From Amborella trichopoda (lineage: Eukaryota; Streptophyta; Magnoliopsida; Amborellales; Amborellaceae): DNA of 64,000 nt. Below, piece after piece: positions 22,331 to 34,528 of this stretch. The first letter of the stretch is position 1. Every line of letters begins with the position of its first letter. The DNA lies in the NCBI RefSeq assembly GCF_000471905.2, contig NW_006498192.1:1924267-1988266 (forward strand). The letters are read 5' to 3'. A model generated the notes under the pieces. It worked only from the letters and a program-made list of their open reading frames with translations. It made no database searches and was not told where the DNA came from. A program made the translations under genes and the position numbers.

Positions 22331-25300
22331 TTGAATCGATGCTGAGACGGTGAACGATGACTTGAGGGTCCAAGCCGAGCACCTCATGATAATGCCAAGC
22401 AAAGACTTCACGGTTTGCTAGTAAGAAAGTAGTGAAATGCTCTTTCTCTTCTTGAGAGATATTCACTAAAATGAAAGTGGGTCTGGGATATGCTTCGTCT
22501 CCAAGATTTATTTCTTTGAGTTCGTCAGCTGTGGCCTGACCACCTTCTTCCCATTCTTTTAGGGCCTCTTGCAACTCTTCATCATTATTTTCAGAGGTCT
22601 TTTCATCAACATCAAGCGCAGAGACCCATGACCCTAACATCTCTGCTTCTAAAAGGGTTTTAGAGTATGTCATGATTTCTGTGCCTTTCTCGAATCGAGG
22701 GACAGAAGGGTCAGCCTAAAACATAGGGAGCCAATTAGGCTGCAAGAGCTTGTTTTGGGGTTCAACAAAGGTTGGGCACGAAGTGTCCTCGTATGAATCA
22801 CACGGTCCTTACGTAGATGTGTATTGTGTTTTCTCTGCAATTACTTGTGCTTCATAGACTTGCACCATACGGCAAGCCTCTTGAGAGTAAAAGCTTTGGC
22901 CCCTCGATTCTCTCAGCCTCTGCTCGAAGTCGGGCTCAGGGGGGCCATTGAGGTTTCTTTGGCTTCGACTTTTTGTGCTTGCTTAAAGAAGGTGGCTCTG
23001 CCTTGATTTTAGCTGCCAGGGCATCAACAACTGTTAGAAATTCTGCTGCTTATGCTAGGGTCTTTCTCAATCATTTTCGTTGCATCCTGCTTATATCGAT
23101 TCCTTTGAATTCCCGGTCAAGAGCCTCGAAGTCTAGGCATATCAATGTTGTACCTGCAGGGCACATATAATAAAGGGAATAAGAAGTAGGAGAAGAATAA
23201 GGAGAAGGGTTAGAAGGTGGGGGATATTTAGGTCATTCCCCTCATCAGACCGATCTATACAGGCTTTTACGTCATCATCAGGGTTGGACGGGTGCAGGGG
23301 GTCTTTTAAGACTTTCCCTTGCTTAGACTGTTGGGGAATGCTTTTAACGTCGTCACCCTCATTCGACATGGTATGAGTGGGAGATGGAATGCGGACGTCT
23401 TCTTGATAGGATGAAGAAGAAGAAGGACCGTGCTAGGGATGAAGTCCAGTAAAGTTGGCAATGGCGACAGGGGCTCGAGAAATTCCTGCTTGATTGTGGG
23501 TTGAGCGGTCTTGTTTCTTCGGCGAGTAGCCCTTGGTGGCCATCTCTTTTTGGTTTTCTGAGGTTATGTTTGATTCATCTCGCTGGGCTTGCCAACAACT
23601 CTAGCTTGGCGGATTGCTTCTCACCTTAAGGACTTAAGTCTGCTTCGGCCATGATAGACTATCCATGGCTGGGAAGTCGAGGATTCGATGGAGTACGAGT
23701 CATTGATAGGAAGGTCCTGCTTTGTGAGATCTTCTTGCCTCGATAGAGGAATGACTTGGGGATCACTTATGGGGATATTGAAAAACTCCTGACACTCCCA
23801 CATTTTCTTTGCGAATGTATCAAGGAAGCTTGTGCATTCTGACAGGTAATGGCCTCTTATCTGATGGTACGGACACGAACGATTTTCATCCCCTTAGCAA
23901 GGCGACAAGATTCCCTTGCCTACTTCAATGTGATTATGCCTTCCTGAAGCATTATAATGAAGAAGGCGAAAAGGATACCAGGCATTTCGTCTTCCTCTTG
24001 GATAGTTATGGCATGGGAGGCCTCCGATGCCCCAAAGGCCTTCTTTAAGTCTTCAAGCTTTATTTGAACCTTTTGAATCAGGGCCTCGATAACATTCTTC
24101 TGCATGTAGCAGTCATCTATGGGATGATTGATCCTCCGATGGTAGGCACAATAATTCGCCTGAGTGTCAAGGCCAGGATGGTCAAGGAACTTGGTTTCTT
24201 GACGCTGGATCATATTTTGTTCCAATAATAACAGGAACAACATAGGGACTCATTCCTTCTCAAAGGGATAGACCTTGTTCCTATGCTTGGTGAAATAATC
24301 ACCCCGATCAGGGTTGGTTGGAGGGGGTACCCGATTGTACGACTATTGTTGCTTGCCAGCCTGGGGTGTTACCTTTGTCGTTCTTACCCCTTTAAAGAGG
24401 TCCAAAGTCTGGGAGGGAGCCTTCTTTGAATCAGTGACCATAACGGTTGCACTGATTACCCCTTTTTGTTGGCTACGCCGTGTGTTATTTCGAGAGCTAC
24501 CAATGCTCTGGTTGTTTATTGAGCTTGTAGATGGTTGTCGTATTCCACCATGGTGGTATGATAAACTTTCTATGTCAACTAATTTATAGATCAACTAGGA
24601 CATGGAGGTCGGATTAGAGGCCTCGACATGTAGAGCAATCTCGGGTTGCATGTTCCTCACACTAGTTTGGACTACTTCCTTATTAGGCATAGGATTAGAA
24701 TGGCGGAAAGCCAAATTTCTCCATCTTGATATGAACTAATCCACAGGCTCATCGGAGTCTTGAGTCAGGGTGAGGAGTTCGATGGTTTGAACCTCTCTCT
24801 CGACCTCATAGAAGCGTTGATAGAACAGTTTCTCCATCTCCTCCCATGTATGCACTGAGTTTGAAGGAAGTCTGGCATATCATTGAAATGCTGGACCATT
24901 TAGGGTCTCAACGAATTGTCGGAGAAGAAGTCCCTCGTCAGTCGCTTTTTCTCGACATGCTGCTTGGAAGTGGGCAATATGCTACTTCGGGGACATGGTT
25001 CCATTCAATAAAGGAAACTTCCCTTTCTTATAATCTGAGGGAAACAGGACCTGATTAATATATGAGGGGTATGGCCTTTGATAAGGCGTTGCACCCTGTA
25101 TTCTCAGGAATTGTCTGTTCTTTAAGCTATGGGTGACCATAGCATCAATGTCTGTATGAGAGAGGAGATGACAGACAGAATTGTCCGGTGAGGTAGAAGG
25201 AGGGGGCTGCTGTGGAGGTGCACTATTAGAGTGATGGGAATTGACCTTATGGGTAGCCGACTGGCATGCGACATCGATAAGATCGATCTTTCCCATCATT

Positions 25301-25440
25301 GCACACACCATATCCTCAAACTTGTTCATGCGCTCTTCATGTGCATCATCGGGCTCGCTTCCAACCATTACATTGGCCGTTTCTTTATGGAGGTCAATGT
25401 TAGTGATAATTGAGGTCTTGTGAACTTGACAGGTCGTACA
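22311..25440 (-). pseudogene. element A gag and gag-RT spacer
   Basis: Gag begins near 25,440. It contains GSEPDDAHEERMNKFEDMVC, PYQRPYPSYINQV, a capsid part (about 24,600-25,000) and KKAFGASEASHAITIQEEDE. The spacer towards RT is acidic (about 22,311-22,673, with ENNDEELQEALKEWEEGGQ and REVFAWHYHEVLGLDPQ). B and C carry the same blocks, so the layout is secure. Broken fossil copy. Confidence 0.75.
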
Positions 25441-25572
25441 TGGTAGGTCAGTTAGTAGGGGAACAACATGCCCTGACTGAACTCGATTCTTGTATGCTGA
25501 TCACGTTTGGACTGGTTCTCATCGCTCTAGGGATAGTGCTTACTGAGGGGCTGAGTCTTCTCCTGTGACAGC
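25441..25572 (-). other. element A leader, part left of element B
   Basis: Matches the stretch before gag in B (about 30,640-30,780) on the opposite strand. It continues on the other side of B at 41,369. Confidence 0.75.
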
Positions 25573-26849
25573 TGTTTGAATGTATTTTTCAGCACCTTGG
25601 TCCTTGATAAGAAGCAGGTCAATAAAAGCCTACAAAAATAGTGGAAATTCCCGACAGTCCTAGAATGGCCCCAAAACTGGTCAAGATCTTTATAAGCACT
25701 TCAAAAGGCCACATGTCAACATGTCTAAAGCAATGAACACAAAGAAATAGTTTTCAAAAAATTGGCCTCTAGCACCTTGAAAAGGGCCCAATAACTGGAA
25801 CTACATTATCAGTGCGTCAAACAGTTGCGGGACCACCGCCATTGGATCCGGCACAGTTGAAAATCCTTATGGGCTATGTTTCAGCTTAATCAGACACTAC
25901 AGGATAAAGTTATGAGCAAAACATTGAAACAAGGGGCCGCACACTATTCCTATGTGGCCTCACTGCACTAAAACACCATTAAAGGTGGATGTTTTCACAG
26001 TCACAAGCAGCCACATTTGGGGCCCATATCTCACTCGATCCATGTCAGATCGCTCTCAAATTTCGTGAGCATGTTCATCTCGTCGAGACGAGCGTTTTGA
26101 TATGTGGTACGCCTCATGACAACATCCGAACATGGAGAAAAGCTGAAGAAAATTTTTCGATTCGTGAAGAAGTTGTAGAAAATTCAACAGTGACACGCCT
26201 CGTTCGATGGACCAAATCACAATGCTTGCGCAACAGATCAATGTAAAATCAATTCCATTATGTGCGTATGGTCCAAGGCTATCATTGCTTTGATCCCCGT
26301 ACCTGATGGATGGTCAGATTTCATGCACGAAGCTGACGAAGTAACCGAAATTCTGGTCGTTAGATTCCATATTTCGGTCAAAACTCAAAACTTACGAAAT
26401 CTTCGTTCGAGCTTTAAATCATGTTCCATTTGTTGCCACGCGATCGTGGCGACATGCTTAGTGCACTATGATGAAGAAAGCATAGAAAAACATCAAGGAA
26501 CGAGTGTATTATTGATCCAAAGTTTTTAAGATTTGAGCAAAATGAAAGTCTCGTGATCGTGGTTTGAAACACGATCCATGGCTCAAAATTGGTATCAAAT
26601 TGATCGTCATGCCAAGCCCTACAAGAAAACAATCATATTTCGATCAAACGGGTCAGAGCAACCTTAGATCAATCATGAAAGATCACACAAGCTCTAGTGC
26701 AGCAACATGGACTGTTTTGAAATTTCATGAATTGTTAGGCAGGGGCAAAACAGTCCTTTTGCACCCCATTTTCTAAATTTTCTTTAATTCTTGTAATTAT
26801 CATCAATTTTAGGTAGTTTTGGGTATTCACCCTTGTTTGAGCCCAATTC

Positions 26850-26857
26850 TATATAAA
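26850..26857 (+). promoter_or_regulatory. LTR TATA box, element B
   Basis: TATATAAA in the context AATTCTATATAAACATGC. The same context is found in the LTRs of A; D has TATAAATA in the same place, and C has a TATATATA-like version. Conservation across copies supports a core promoter role. Confidence 0.6.
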
Positions 26858-27295
26858 CATGCAAAGCTAAATTGTAAAGAGGCTCGGTTCATTCTTTGAT
26901 CATTCATTAAAAATTTCCATTCTTGCTTGAGCCTGTGAGTACGTCTTGGAGAGAGAGAGAGGAGAGAGAAGAAAAGGACTGGTACCCTTCAAGTAAGTAA
27001 CTTTCTCTCTCCTCCCTCCTTCTCTCTCCTCTCATCTATCTATCTTTCTCTCTGCTCCCCTCTTTCTCTCTCCTCCCTCTTTCTCTCTCTTTTCATCTCT
27101 ATCTTTCTCTCTATCATCCACTCTTTCTCTCTCCTCTCTTCTCCTCTCTATCTCTTTCCCTCTCCTTTATTCTCATCTCTATTTCTTTCTCTCTTATACC
27201 CTCTTCGTACCTCTATCTCTTTCTCTCTCATCCCCTCTTCACATTTCTATCCTCTTCTCTCTTTTCTTCTCAACTCTATCTCCATCCGTCCTCTT

Positions 27296-28370
27296 CTGTT
27301 ACAACCGGCGAGGCTTAGCGTTGGTTGGTTCTTCCTTTCTTCTGTCATAATCGATGAGGCTTAGCATCGGTTGATTTTCTGTCTCTTCTTCTGTCAGTCG
27401 GTGAGACTTAGCGTTGGTTGGTTTTCTGTCTCTTCTTTTATCAGTCGGTGAGGCTTAGCACCGGTTGGTTTTCTCTCTCTTCTTCTATCAATCGATGAGG
27501 CTTAGTGCCAATTAGTTTTGTCTTTCTTCTGTCACAACCTGGCGAGGCTTACAGTCTGTTGGTTTTCTCTCTCTTCTTTTATTAATCGGTGAGACCAAAC
27601 GTCGGTTGATTTTCTCTCTCTTTTTTATCAGTCGACAGGGCTTAGCACTAGTTGGTTTTCTCTCTCTTCTTCTATCAGTCGACGAGACTTAGCACCAGTT
27701 GGTTTTCTCTCTCTTCTTTTATCAATCGACGAGACTTAGCACCAGTTGATTTTCTCTCTCTTCTTCTGTCAGTCGACGAGGCTTAGTGCCAGTTGATTCT
27801 TCCTTTCTTTTATCACAACTGGTGAGGCCAAGTGCCGGTTGGTTTTCTCTCTCATTTTTTGGCAATCGGCGAGACCTAGCATCAGTTGATTTTCTCTCAC
27901 TTCTTCAGTCAGTCGATGAGGCTCAGCATCAATTGGTTTTCTCTCTCTTCTTCTGTCAGTCAACGAGGCTTAGTGCCTGTTGGTTTTCTCTCTTCCTCTA
28001 TCAGTCGACGAGACTTAGTGTCGATTGATTTTCTCCCTCTTCCTCTGTCTATTGGTGAGACCTAAGGCCAACTGATTATCTCTCTCTTCCTCTATCAGTA
28101 GGTGAGACATAGCATCGGTTGGTTTTCTCTCTCTTCTTTTGCCAGTCAGTGAGGATTAGTGCCTGTTGGTTTTCTCTCTTCTTCTATTAGTCGGCGAGAC
28201 CTAGTGTCGACTGATTTTATCTCTCTTCCTCTGTCAGTCGGTGAGATCTAGTGTTGACTGGTTTTCTCTATCTTCCTTTATCAATCGGTAAGATATAACA
28301 TCGACTGGTTTTCCCTCCTGTTGGTCGGTGAAGCCTAGTGCCAGCTGGATTTCTCTCTCTTCCTTCTAAA
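27296..28370. repeat. 47-bp minisatellite in element B 5' LTR
   Basis: About 22 copies of a unit reading GGTTTTCTCTCTCTTCTTCT, then RTCAGTCGRYGAGRCTTAGC and a seven-base end. Each unit joins a pyrimidine tract ending in CAG to GGTGAG/CGAGAG-like bases. Absent from the short LTRs of A. Confidence 0.9.
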
Positions 28371-29202
28371 CATAGTTGACAATGGTTAACCCTGACTGCG
28401 CCTTCCTTCCCCCTCTCTCCTTTAGTCCCTCGTCTTTCATACTCTTCTCTTCCTTTCTTCTCCCTCCTTCTTTCTTTCCCTTCTTCTCTTCTTATTCTCT
28501 CCTCATATCCTTAATTCTGCTACTCTTTCGTTGGACTAAGAGGGAATGAGATTAGCCTCTCATGATAGTCATGTCGTCTAGCTATAATTTTGTTGTGTCA
28601 GGGTTACTTGGCTCGTGTTATTGCCAAGACAGACTAACCATCGTGCCTAGCTAGTCGGTATTGGTAACGACGTCTAGTAGTAATCTTATGAGCCGGTCGT
28701 AGTTATCGAGCCAGTTTTACTACCACGTCGGGCCAATTATCCATCGGCCTAGTCACCGCTCTTATCCTCTCGCTTAGTCAAATTCTTCTCTCCCCCATCT
28801 TTCTTCTCTTCTTCTTTATGAGTGCGCATGCTTGTGTACATTCATCATAGAGGAAAAGGGTGAGGTTTAACCCACCTATTTTATAACCTTTACCATATAT
28901 ATGTGTGATTACAGAAAATAGAAAACAAGAGTAATACAAGCCAAGAGGGGCAATACCGAATCAATTTTATTACTAGGGGGCTTTCTTCGTGATTTAAGAG
29001 GGTGCCCATGCGAGCCAGACCGAGCGAGTCTCGAACCCATCTTAAAATTCATCTCTCATCAGTTGGTAATACCTTCCCACTTTTCGAATGGGGTTCCCAA
29101 GAGAGAGATGTCAAAAAAGTCTCGGGTCTTCCCTCGAAACTCGAGACACGTGCCGCCCGATCATCCATGATCCAGAGGGCGAGATCGAGACACTTAATCA
29201 GC

Positions 29203-29221
29203 TTGGCGACTCCACGGGGGA
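29203..29221 (+). other. primer binding site, element B
   Basis: TTGGCGACTCCACGGGGGA lies just after the LTR end. It resembles the tRNA-Arg-type site known from Ogre elements. A (42,782-42,802, minus) and C (49,418-49,439, minus) have related versions in the same place. Confidence 0.65.
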
Positions 29222-29459
29222 CTTACTACCCCTTAGTCGAAACGTTATTGTTTGGCTAGTTTCTTCTTTTATTATCTGCTTTCATTATCTTTTCACATTC
29301 ACCTATGGCTGTTGGGTTCTGGAACTCATTTATCCGGATCGAGGATTTTCTTATCCCCGTATTCGAGAGTGTCTGTAGGGAACAAGTTCCTTCGACTTTG
29401 TTCTTGACCATCCTCTGGAGCAAGGACCCCTAGTCTAGCTCCTAGGTCTTAACCTGGAC

Positions 29460-30750
29460 CAACGTGAGGTGGGACCTAAAAATCCCTCACTCCCCATCTC
29501 CTCGCTTTGGGGGAAACTCCACCAAGCTGCCTTGCATCGGAAACACTTTTGTTGCCTCACACAGCATGCACCTAGCCATAGGCAAGTCACTTGCCAGTCA
29601 TGTTCATGAGGTACGTCGGAAGGCCGCTCAGTCCCTTTCTACAAAAGGCAAATAATTTTCCATTGCTTATGTGGGTCACCATAAGGCTACCCCATATATC
29701 TCTTCACCACTGGTCTCCATCCCTCGAGGTCCAACACATAGAGGTGGAAACTCCACGGTCCCCACCCCTCACACACATCACAAGGCTCGTGGGTCACCCA
29801 TTCGAGTCACACCTTGGGGCAACCCTTTTGTTGCCTCGAGACCATGTTCAAGATCAAACCTTCGAAGGCTAGATCATGTGCACGCCACTCATATGCATGT
29901 CACTGCTCGGGGCGACGCCGTTATTATGCCAACCCGAGCACACAAGAGACGGACTCCTCGTCCTCTTACTATGCACATACAAGCACACCCTGTAAGGGGC
30001 AGGCCTACACCTGTTCTCTTACAGACACTTGCTCATAGTTCTTAGCCTCCTATGGCCAAATCACTTGCACGAGCCCCGGTTGAACCTCTGATCTCTTGTA
30101 ATCCTTCTTCAAGGGGCGCACATGCATCACCATCACAAACGTCCCCTTGCCCTCGACTCAGGCCTCCTCATGACTCAACCTTGCTCCTGCCTGCACCTTC
30201 TTCATTGAGCAAGCACCTTTAGCCTTATTACTTGAAGGTTTTCCCTAAGAGTACCATCCTGAACCAGCCCCGTCACTTTGGTCGTGTCTCTCGAGCCCAC
30301 AAGAGACCTCGGGGCATCGACCTGATAGAAGATCGAGTCCTTCATCCTCCCCAACCTAAGATGACTTCAGTTCCTGGACCTCATCCATTGTCGCATCTGA
30401 TGGAGACAGCTCTCTCCTGTGCAAGAAGAGCGGACCAGTAGCGACCTAGATCGCAGTTTTGGTACGAGTTCCATCAAAACTCCAAGGCTAAATGCCATAG
30501 AGGTCTGCAAATTTAGGCTGAGGAGGTGAGCAAGGTAGTTGAAACAACCAATTATGGTGACTCTCTTCACCTGAATCCCTTCTACCCCCTTCAGATGATG
30601 AAGCCTAAAGAAGAGCTTTGTGAGCCCTGTGCTATGGTGACCGTCGCAGATGAAGACCCAGCCACACAGCAAACACGGTCCTAAGACCATCGAGAACCGG
30701 TCTAAATGTGATCCACATACAGGAGTCGAGTTCAATTAGGGCATGCTGGC
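29460..30750 (+). pseudogene. element B leader frame upstream of gag
   Basis: Lies between primer site and gag. Two segments are protein-like and shared with A and C: a His/Pro/Arg-rich part (about 29,671-30,045; LVSIPRGPTHRGGN, HTHHKARGSP, MPTRAHKRRTPRPL) and a second part (30,232-30,441; MKVFPKSTILNQPRHFG, HKRPRGIDLIED). Tat/Ogre elements are known to carry an extra frame before gag, of unknown function. No domain recognised. Fossil copy. Confidence 0.6.
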
Positions 30751-30756
30751 CCCCTA

Positions 30757-32480
30757 TTGACTGACCTACCACGTACGACCTGTCAAGCTCGCAAGCCCTC
30801 AGTCACCACTAACGTTGGCCTCCCTATTGAAATGGTCAGTGTAATGGTTGTAGAGCCCGATGATGCACAGAAAGAGCACATGAACAAGTTTGAGGACATG
30901 GTGCACGCGATGATGGCAAAGATCAATTGTATCAATGCTGCATGCCAATCGGCTAACCATGAGGGCAGTTCCCATCACTTTGATGGTGCACCTCCATGAT
31001 AGCCCCCTCCGTCTACCTCACAGGACAATTTTGTCCCTCATCCAGTCTCTCAGTCAGATATTGACTCTATGGTCACCCATAGCCTGAAGCGCAGACAAAT
31101 TCCTGGGATATAGGGCCTGATGCCTTATCAAAGACCTTACCCCTCCTATATTGATCAGGTCCCGTTTCCCCCGAACTATAAGAAATGGAAGTTTCCTTTA
31201 TTCAGTGGAACCACGTCCCCAAACCAGCATATTGCCCACTTCCAGGCAGCATGTCGGGAAACAATGGCTGACGAGAGACTTCTTCTCCGAGAGTTTGTTG
31301 AGACCCTTGATGGACCACCATTCCAATGGTATGCCCGAATTCCGCCAAACTCGGTGCATACATGGGAAGGGATGGAGAAATTGTTCTATTAATGCTTCTA
31401 TGAGGTCGAGAGCGAGGTTCAAACCATCGAACATCTCACCCTGACTCACAACCCCTATGAACCCGTGGATCAGTTCATATCAGGATGGAGAAACTTGGCT
31501 TCTCGCCATCCTAATCCTATGCTTGAGAAGGAAGGAGTCCAAACTTGCGTGCGAAACGTGTGACTTGAAATCGCTCTACATGTCAAGCTCTATAATCTGA
31601 CCTCCATGTCAGAGTTGATCTCTAAATCAGTACGTATAGAGAGTTTATCATGCCATCATGGTGAAACATGACAACCATCTGCAAGTTCAGCAAACAAGCG
31701 AGGCAATGGCAGCTCTCGGAATAACACAAGGGGTAGCCAACAGAAAGGGGTAGTTAGTGCAGCCGTCATGGTCACTGATTCAACGGTGGCTCCTTCCCAT
31801 ACTTTGGATCTCTCTAAAGAGGTAAGAACGACGAAGGTAACACTCGATGCTGGCAAGCAGCAACAGTCGTACAATCGGGTACCTCCATTAGCCAACTTTG
31901 ATCGGGGCAATTATTTCACTAGGCATAAGAACACGGTCTATCCCTTCGAGAAGGAATGGGTCCCTGCGCTGTTCTGATTATTATTAGAACAAAATATGAT
32001 CTAGCTTTCAGAAGCAATATTCCTTGAGCATTCTGGCGTTGATAATTATTATGCCTACGATCGGAGGATCAATCATCCCACAAATGATTGCTACACGTTG
32101 AAGGATATCATTGAGGCCCTGATTCTGAAAGGTCAGATAAAGCTTGAAGATTTGAAGAAGGCCATCGGGGCAGCTGAGGCCTCCCATGCTATAACCATTC
32201 AAGAGGAAGACGAAATGCCTGGTATCCTCCATGACTTCTTCATTATAATTCTTTAGGAAGGCATAATAACACCAAAGCAGACACTATGGGGACCGAAGAT
32301 CGTTGGTGCGCATTCCATCAGATAAGAGGTCATTATTTTTCAGAATGCACAACTTTCCTCGATATATTCATAGAGAAGATGCGAGAGTGTCAAGAATTTT
32401 ATAATCTCCTTGTAACTGATCCCCAAATCACTTCTCCATCCTGGCAAGAAGGTCTCACAAACCAGGACCTTCCTATCAAT
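30757..32480 (+). pseudogene. element B gag
   Basis: Starts near VVEPDDAQKEHMNKFEDMVH. It continues with PYQRPYPSYIDQVPFPPNY and the capsid part FPLFSGTTSPNQHIAHFQAA, then DGPPFQWYARIPPNSVHTW, a recognisable Ty3/gypsy capsid (the WY...S..SW.....F pattern). Later KKAIGAAEASHAITIQEEDE-like sequence and a CAFH...GH..S.C.TF knuckle-like segment (about 32,300) follow. Broken fossil copy. Confidence 0.8.
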
Positions 32481-33355
32481 GACTCAGACTCTGCCGACTC
32501 GGATTCTTAGCCATGGATAAACTACCATGGCCGAAGAACACTCAAGTCCTTAAGACGAGAAGCAGTTCGCCATCCTAGAGTGGTTTTTCACCCCAGCAAG
32601 ATGAATCAGACATCACTTCAGAAAACCAGAAAGAGACAGGCACAAGGGCTGCTCGTCGAAGAAACAAGACCGCTCAACCCATAGTCGAGCAGGAATTTCT
32701 CAAACCCCTTCCCCCTTTGCCAACCTTGCTGGACTTCATCCATGGCACAATCCTTTTTCCTTCTTCATTTTGTCAAGAAGATGGTCCCGTCTCATCTCCC
32801 ACTCAGCAAACTTCCAATGAGGGTGACGATGTTAAAAGCACTCCTCAGCAGTCTAAGCAAGGGAAAGACCCAAAAGACTGCTTGCACCCATCCAACCCTG
32901 GTGACAACGTAAAAAGTAGCCCAAATCGGTCTGATGAGGGGACCAACCTTAAAAGTCCTCTACCTTCTAACCCAACTCCTCCTTCTTCTCCTGCTTCTCA
33001 TTCTTCCTTGTCTATGTCTCTTGCAGGTACAACCTTGATATGTATGAACTTCAAGGATCTTGATAGAGAACTTAAGGGGTCACATAACCAAGATGCAACG
33101 GAAGCAGTTGAGAAAGACCCTGGAGCAGGCAGCAGGATTCTTAACAGTAGTGGATGCCCTGACAGCTAAAGCTAAGGTGCAACCACCTTCTTCGAACAAG
33201 CGCAAGAAGTCTAAGCCAAAGAAACCCCAGTGGCCACTTGAGCCTGACTTCGAGCAAAGATTGAGTGAATCAAGGGGGAAAAATATCTACTCTCAGGAAA
33301 CTTGCTACGTGATACAAGTTTGTGAAGCACCATCCAGTGCAGACTAAACACTGTA
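32481..33355 (+). pseudogene. element B gag-RT spacer
   Basis: A polar, Ser/Pro/Asp-rich region (QTSNEGDDVKSTPQQSKQGK, NPTPPSSPASHSSLSMS, MNFKDLDRELKGS) with counterparts in A and C. In C a retropepsin block follows this spacer; in B I do not recognise one. Fossil copy. Confidence 0.55.
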
Positions 33356-34520
33356 GATAGACGTCGAGATAACCAAACTTAAACAACCAGGTTTCATCCA
33401 TGAAGGAAAGTACCCGAAATGTCGTTCTGATCAAGCAGAGAACGCTCAAATCAGGGTGTGTATTGAGTTTCACGATTTGAATACTGCCTGTCCCAAGGAT
33501 GACTTCTCGTTGGCATTCACCGAGATGCTCATCGACTCCACAACTCATTGTCAAATCTTTTTCTGCATGGATGGATATTCCAAGTATAATTAGATATGAA
33601 TGGCGCCCGAAGACGAAGAGGCCTCAACATTCTTAACTTCGAAAGGGGTCTTCTGTTACACAATGATTCCTTTTGGACTAAAGAATGCTGACACCATGTA
33701 CCAGAGAGCAATGACAACCATTTTCGAATACATGATGCACAAAGAGGTGGAATGTGATGTGGATGACCTGGTTGTAAAATCCAAAGCGAAGGATGCTCAC
33801 ATGAGGGATCTTGAAAAAGTGTTCAAGTGTTTGCATCTCCATCAGCTAAAAATGAACCCGCTAAAAAGCGCTTTTTTTGTGCATTCGAGAAAATTCTTAG
33901 GGTTCATCGTCAGACATCGAGGGCTTGAAGTTGATCCAATTTAGATCAAGGAAATCTAATAAATGTCGTCACCAACTACACTTCGAGAACTACTCTCCCT
34001 CTAAGGGCAACTGGCATACATTCACAAGTTCATCTCGAACCTCTTAGGTTGTTGTAAACCCTTTACACACCTGTTAAAGAAAGATACCCCATTCATCTGG
34101 ATGAAGCATGTTAGGCAGCCCTTGATGACATCAAGTATTATTTACTCAATACTCCAGTACTCACGACACCAGTATTGGGAAGACCCCTCATTCTATATGT
34201 GACTGCCTTAGACGAGTCCCTCGAAGCATTATTGGCACAAAGCAATGAGGAAGGAAAAGAAATTGTGTTATATTACCTCAATCGCAGGATGCAAGGGGCC
34301 GAGAAGAATTATCCCCCGATAGAAAAGATGTGTCTCACCCTGATCTTCGTAGTATAAAAACTCCATCATTACCTGCTTGATCATGAAGTAAAACTTGTAT
34401 CAAAAGCCGATCCTGTAAAGTTCCTCATGACATGCCCATGTTTATCGGGACACCTTACTAAGTGGGCGTTATTGCTGATGGAATTCGATATCACGTATGT
34501 CCCATAGAAACCCATCCAGG
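33355..34520 (+). pseudogene. element B reverse transcriptase and RNase H
   Basis: RT blocks EITKLKQPGFI, TAFLTSKG-like and MIPFGLKNADTMYQRAMTTI, then HKEVECDVDDLVVKSKAKDA (VDD in the catalytic box position) and KFLGFIVRHRGLEVDPI. The RNase H part has RPLILYVTALDESLEALLAQ and EIVLYYLNRRMQGAEKNYPP. These are typical Tat/Ogre sequences. Broken fossil copy. Confidence 0.85.
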
Positions 34521-34528
34521 GCCAAGCC

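Larger units (their letters stand above)
25573..29200 (+). repeat. element B 5' LTR (long form)
   Basis: Starts TGTTTGAATGTATTTTTCAG and ends TTAATCA, two bases before the primer site. In order: a promoter-side part with TATATAAA at 26,850, a (GA)n/(CT)n stretch (26,950-27,300), a 47-bp minisatellite (27,296-28,370), and a conserved 3' part with TTTTATTACTAGGGGGCTTTC. At about 3.6 kb it is the longest LTR here. Confidence 0.85.

Noticed and set aside
27769-28028. Repetitive frames on both strands in the 47-bp array
   Set aside because: They reflect the minisatellite unit; no independent evidence of coding.
27296-28370. CRISPR-like array (regular repeats of about 47 bp)
   Set aside because: There are no unique spacers: the whole unit repeats, and it lies in a plant LTR.
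30367-30735. Minus-strand 122-codon frame
   Set aside because: It is the antisense shadow of element B's leader region.
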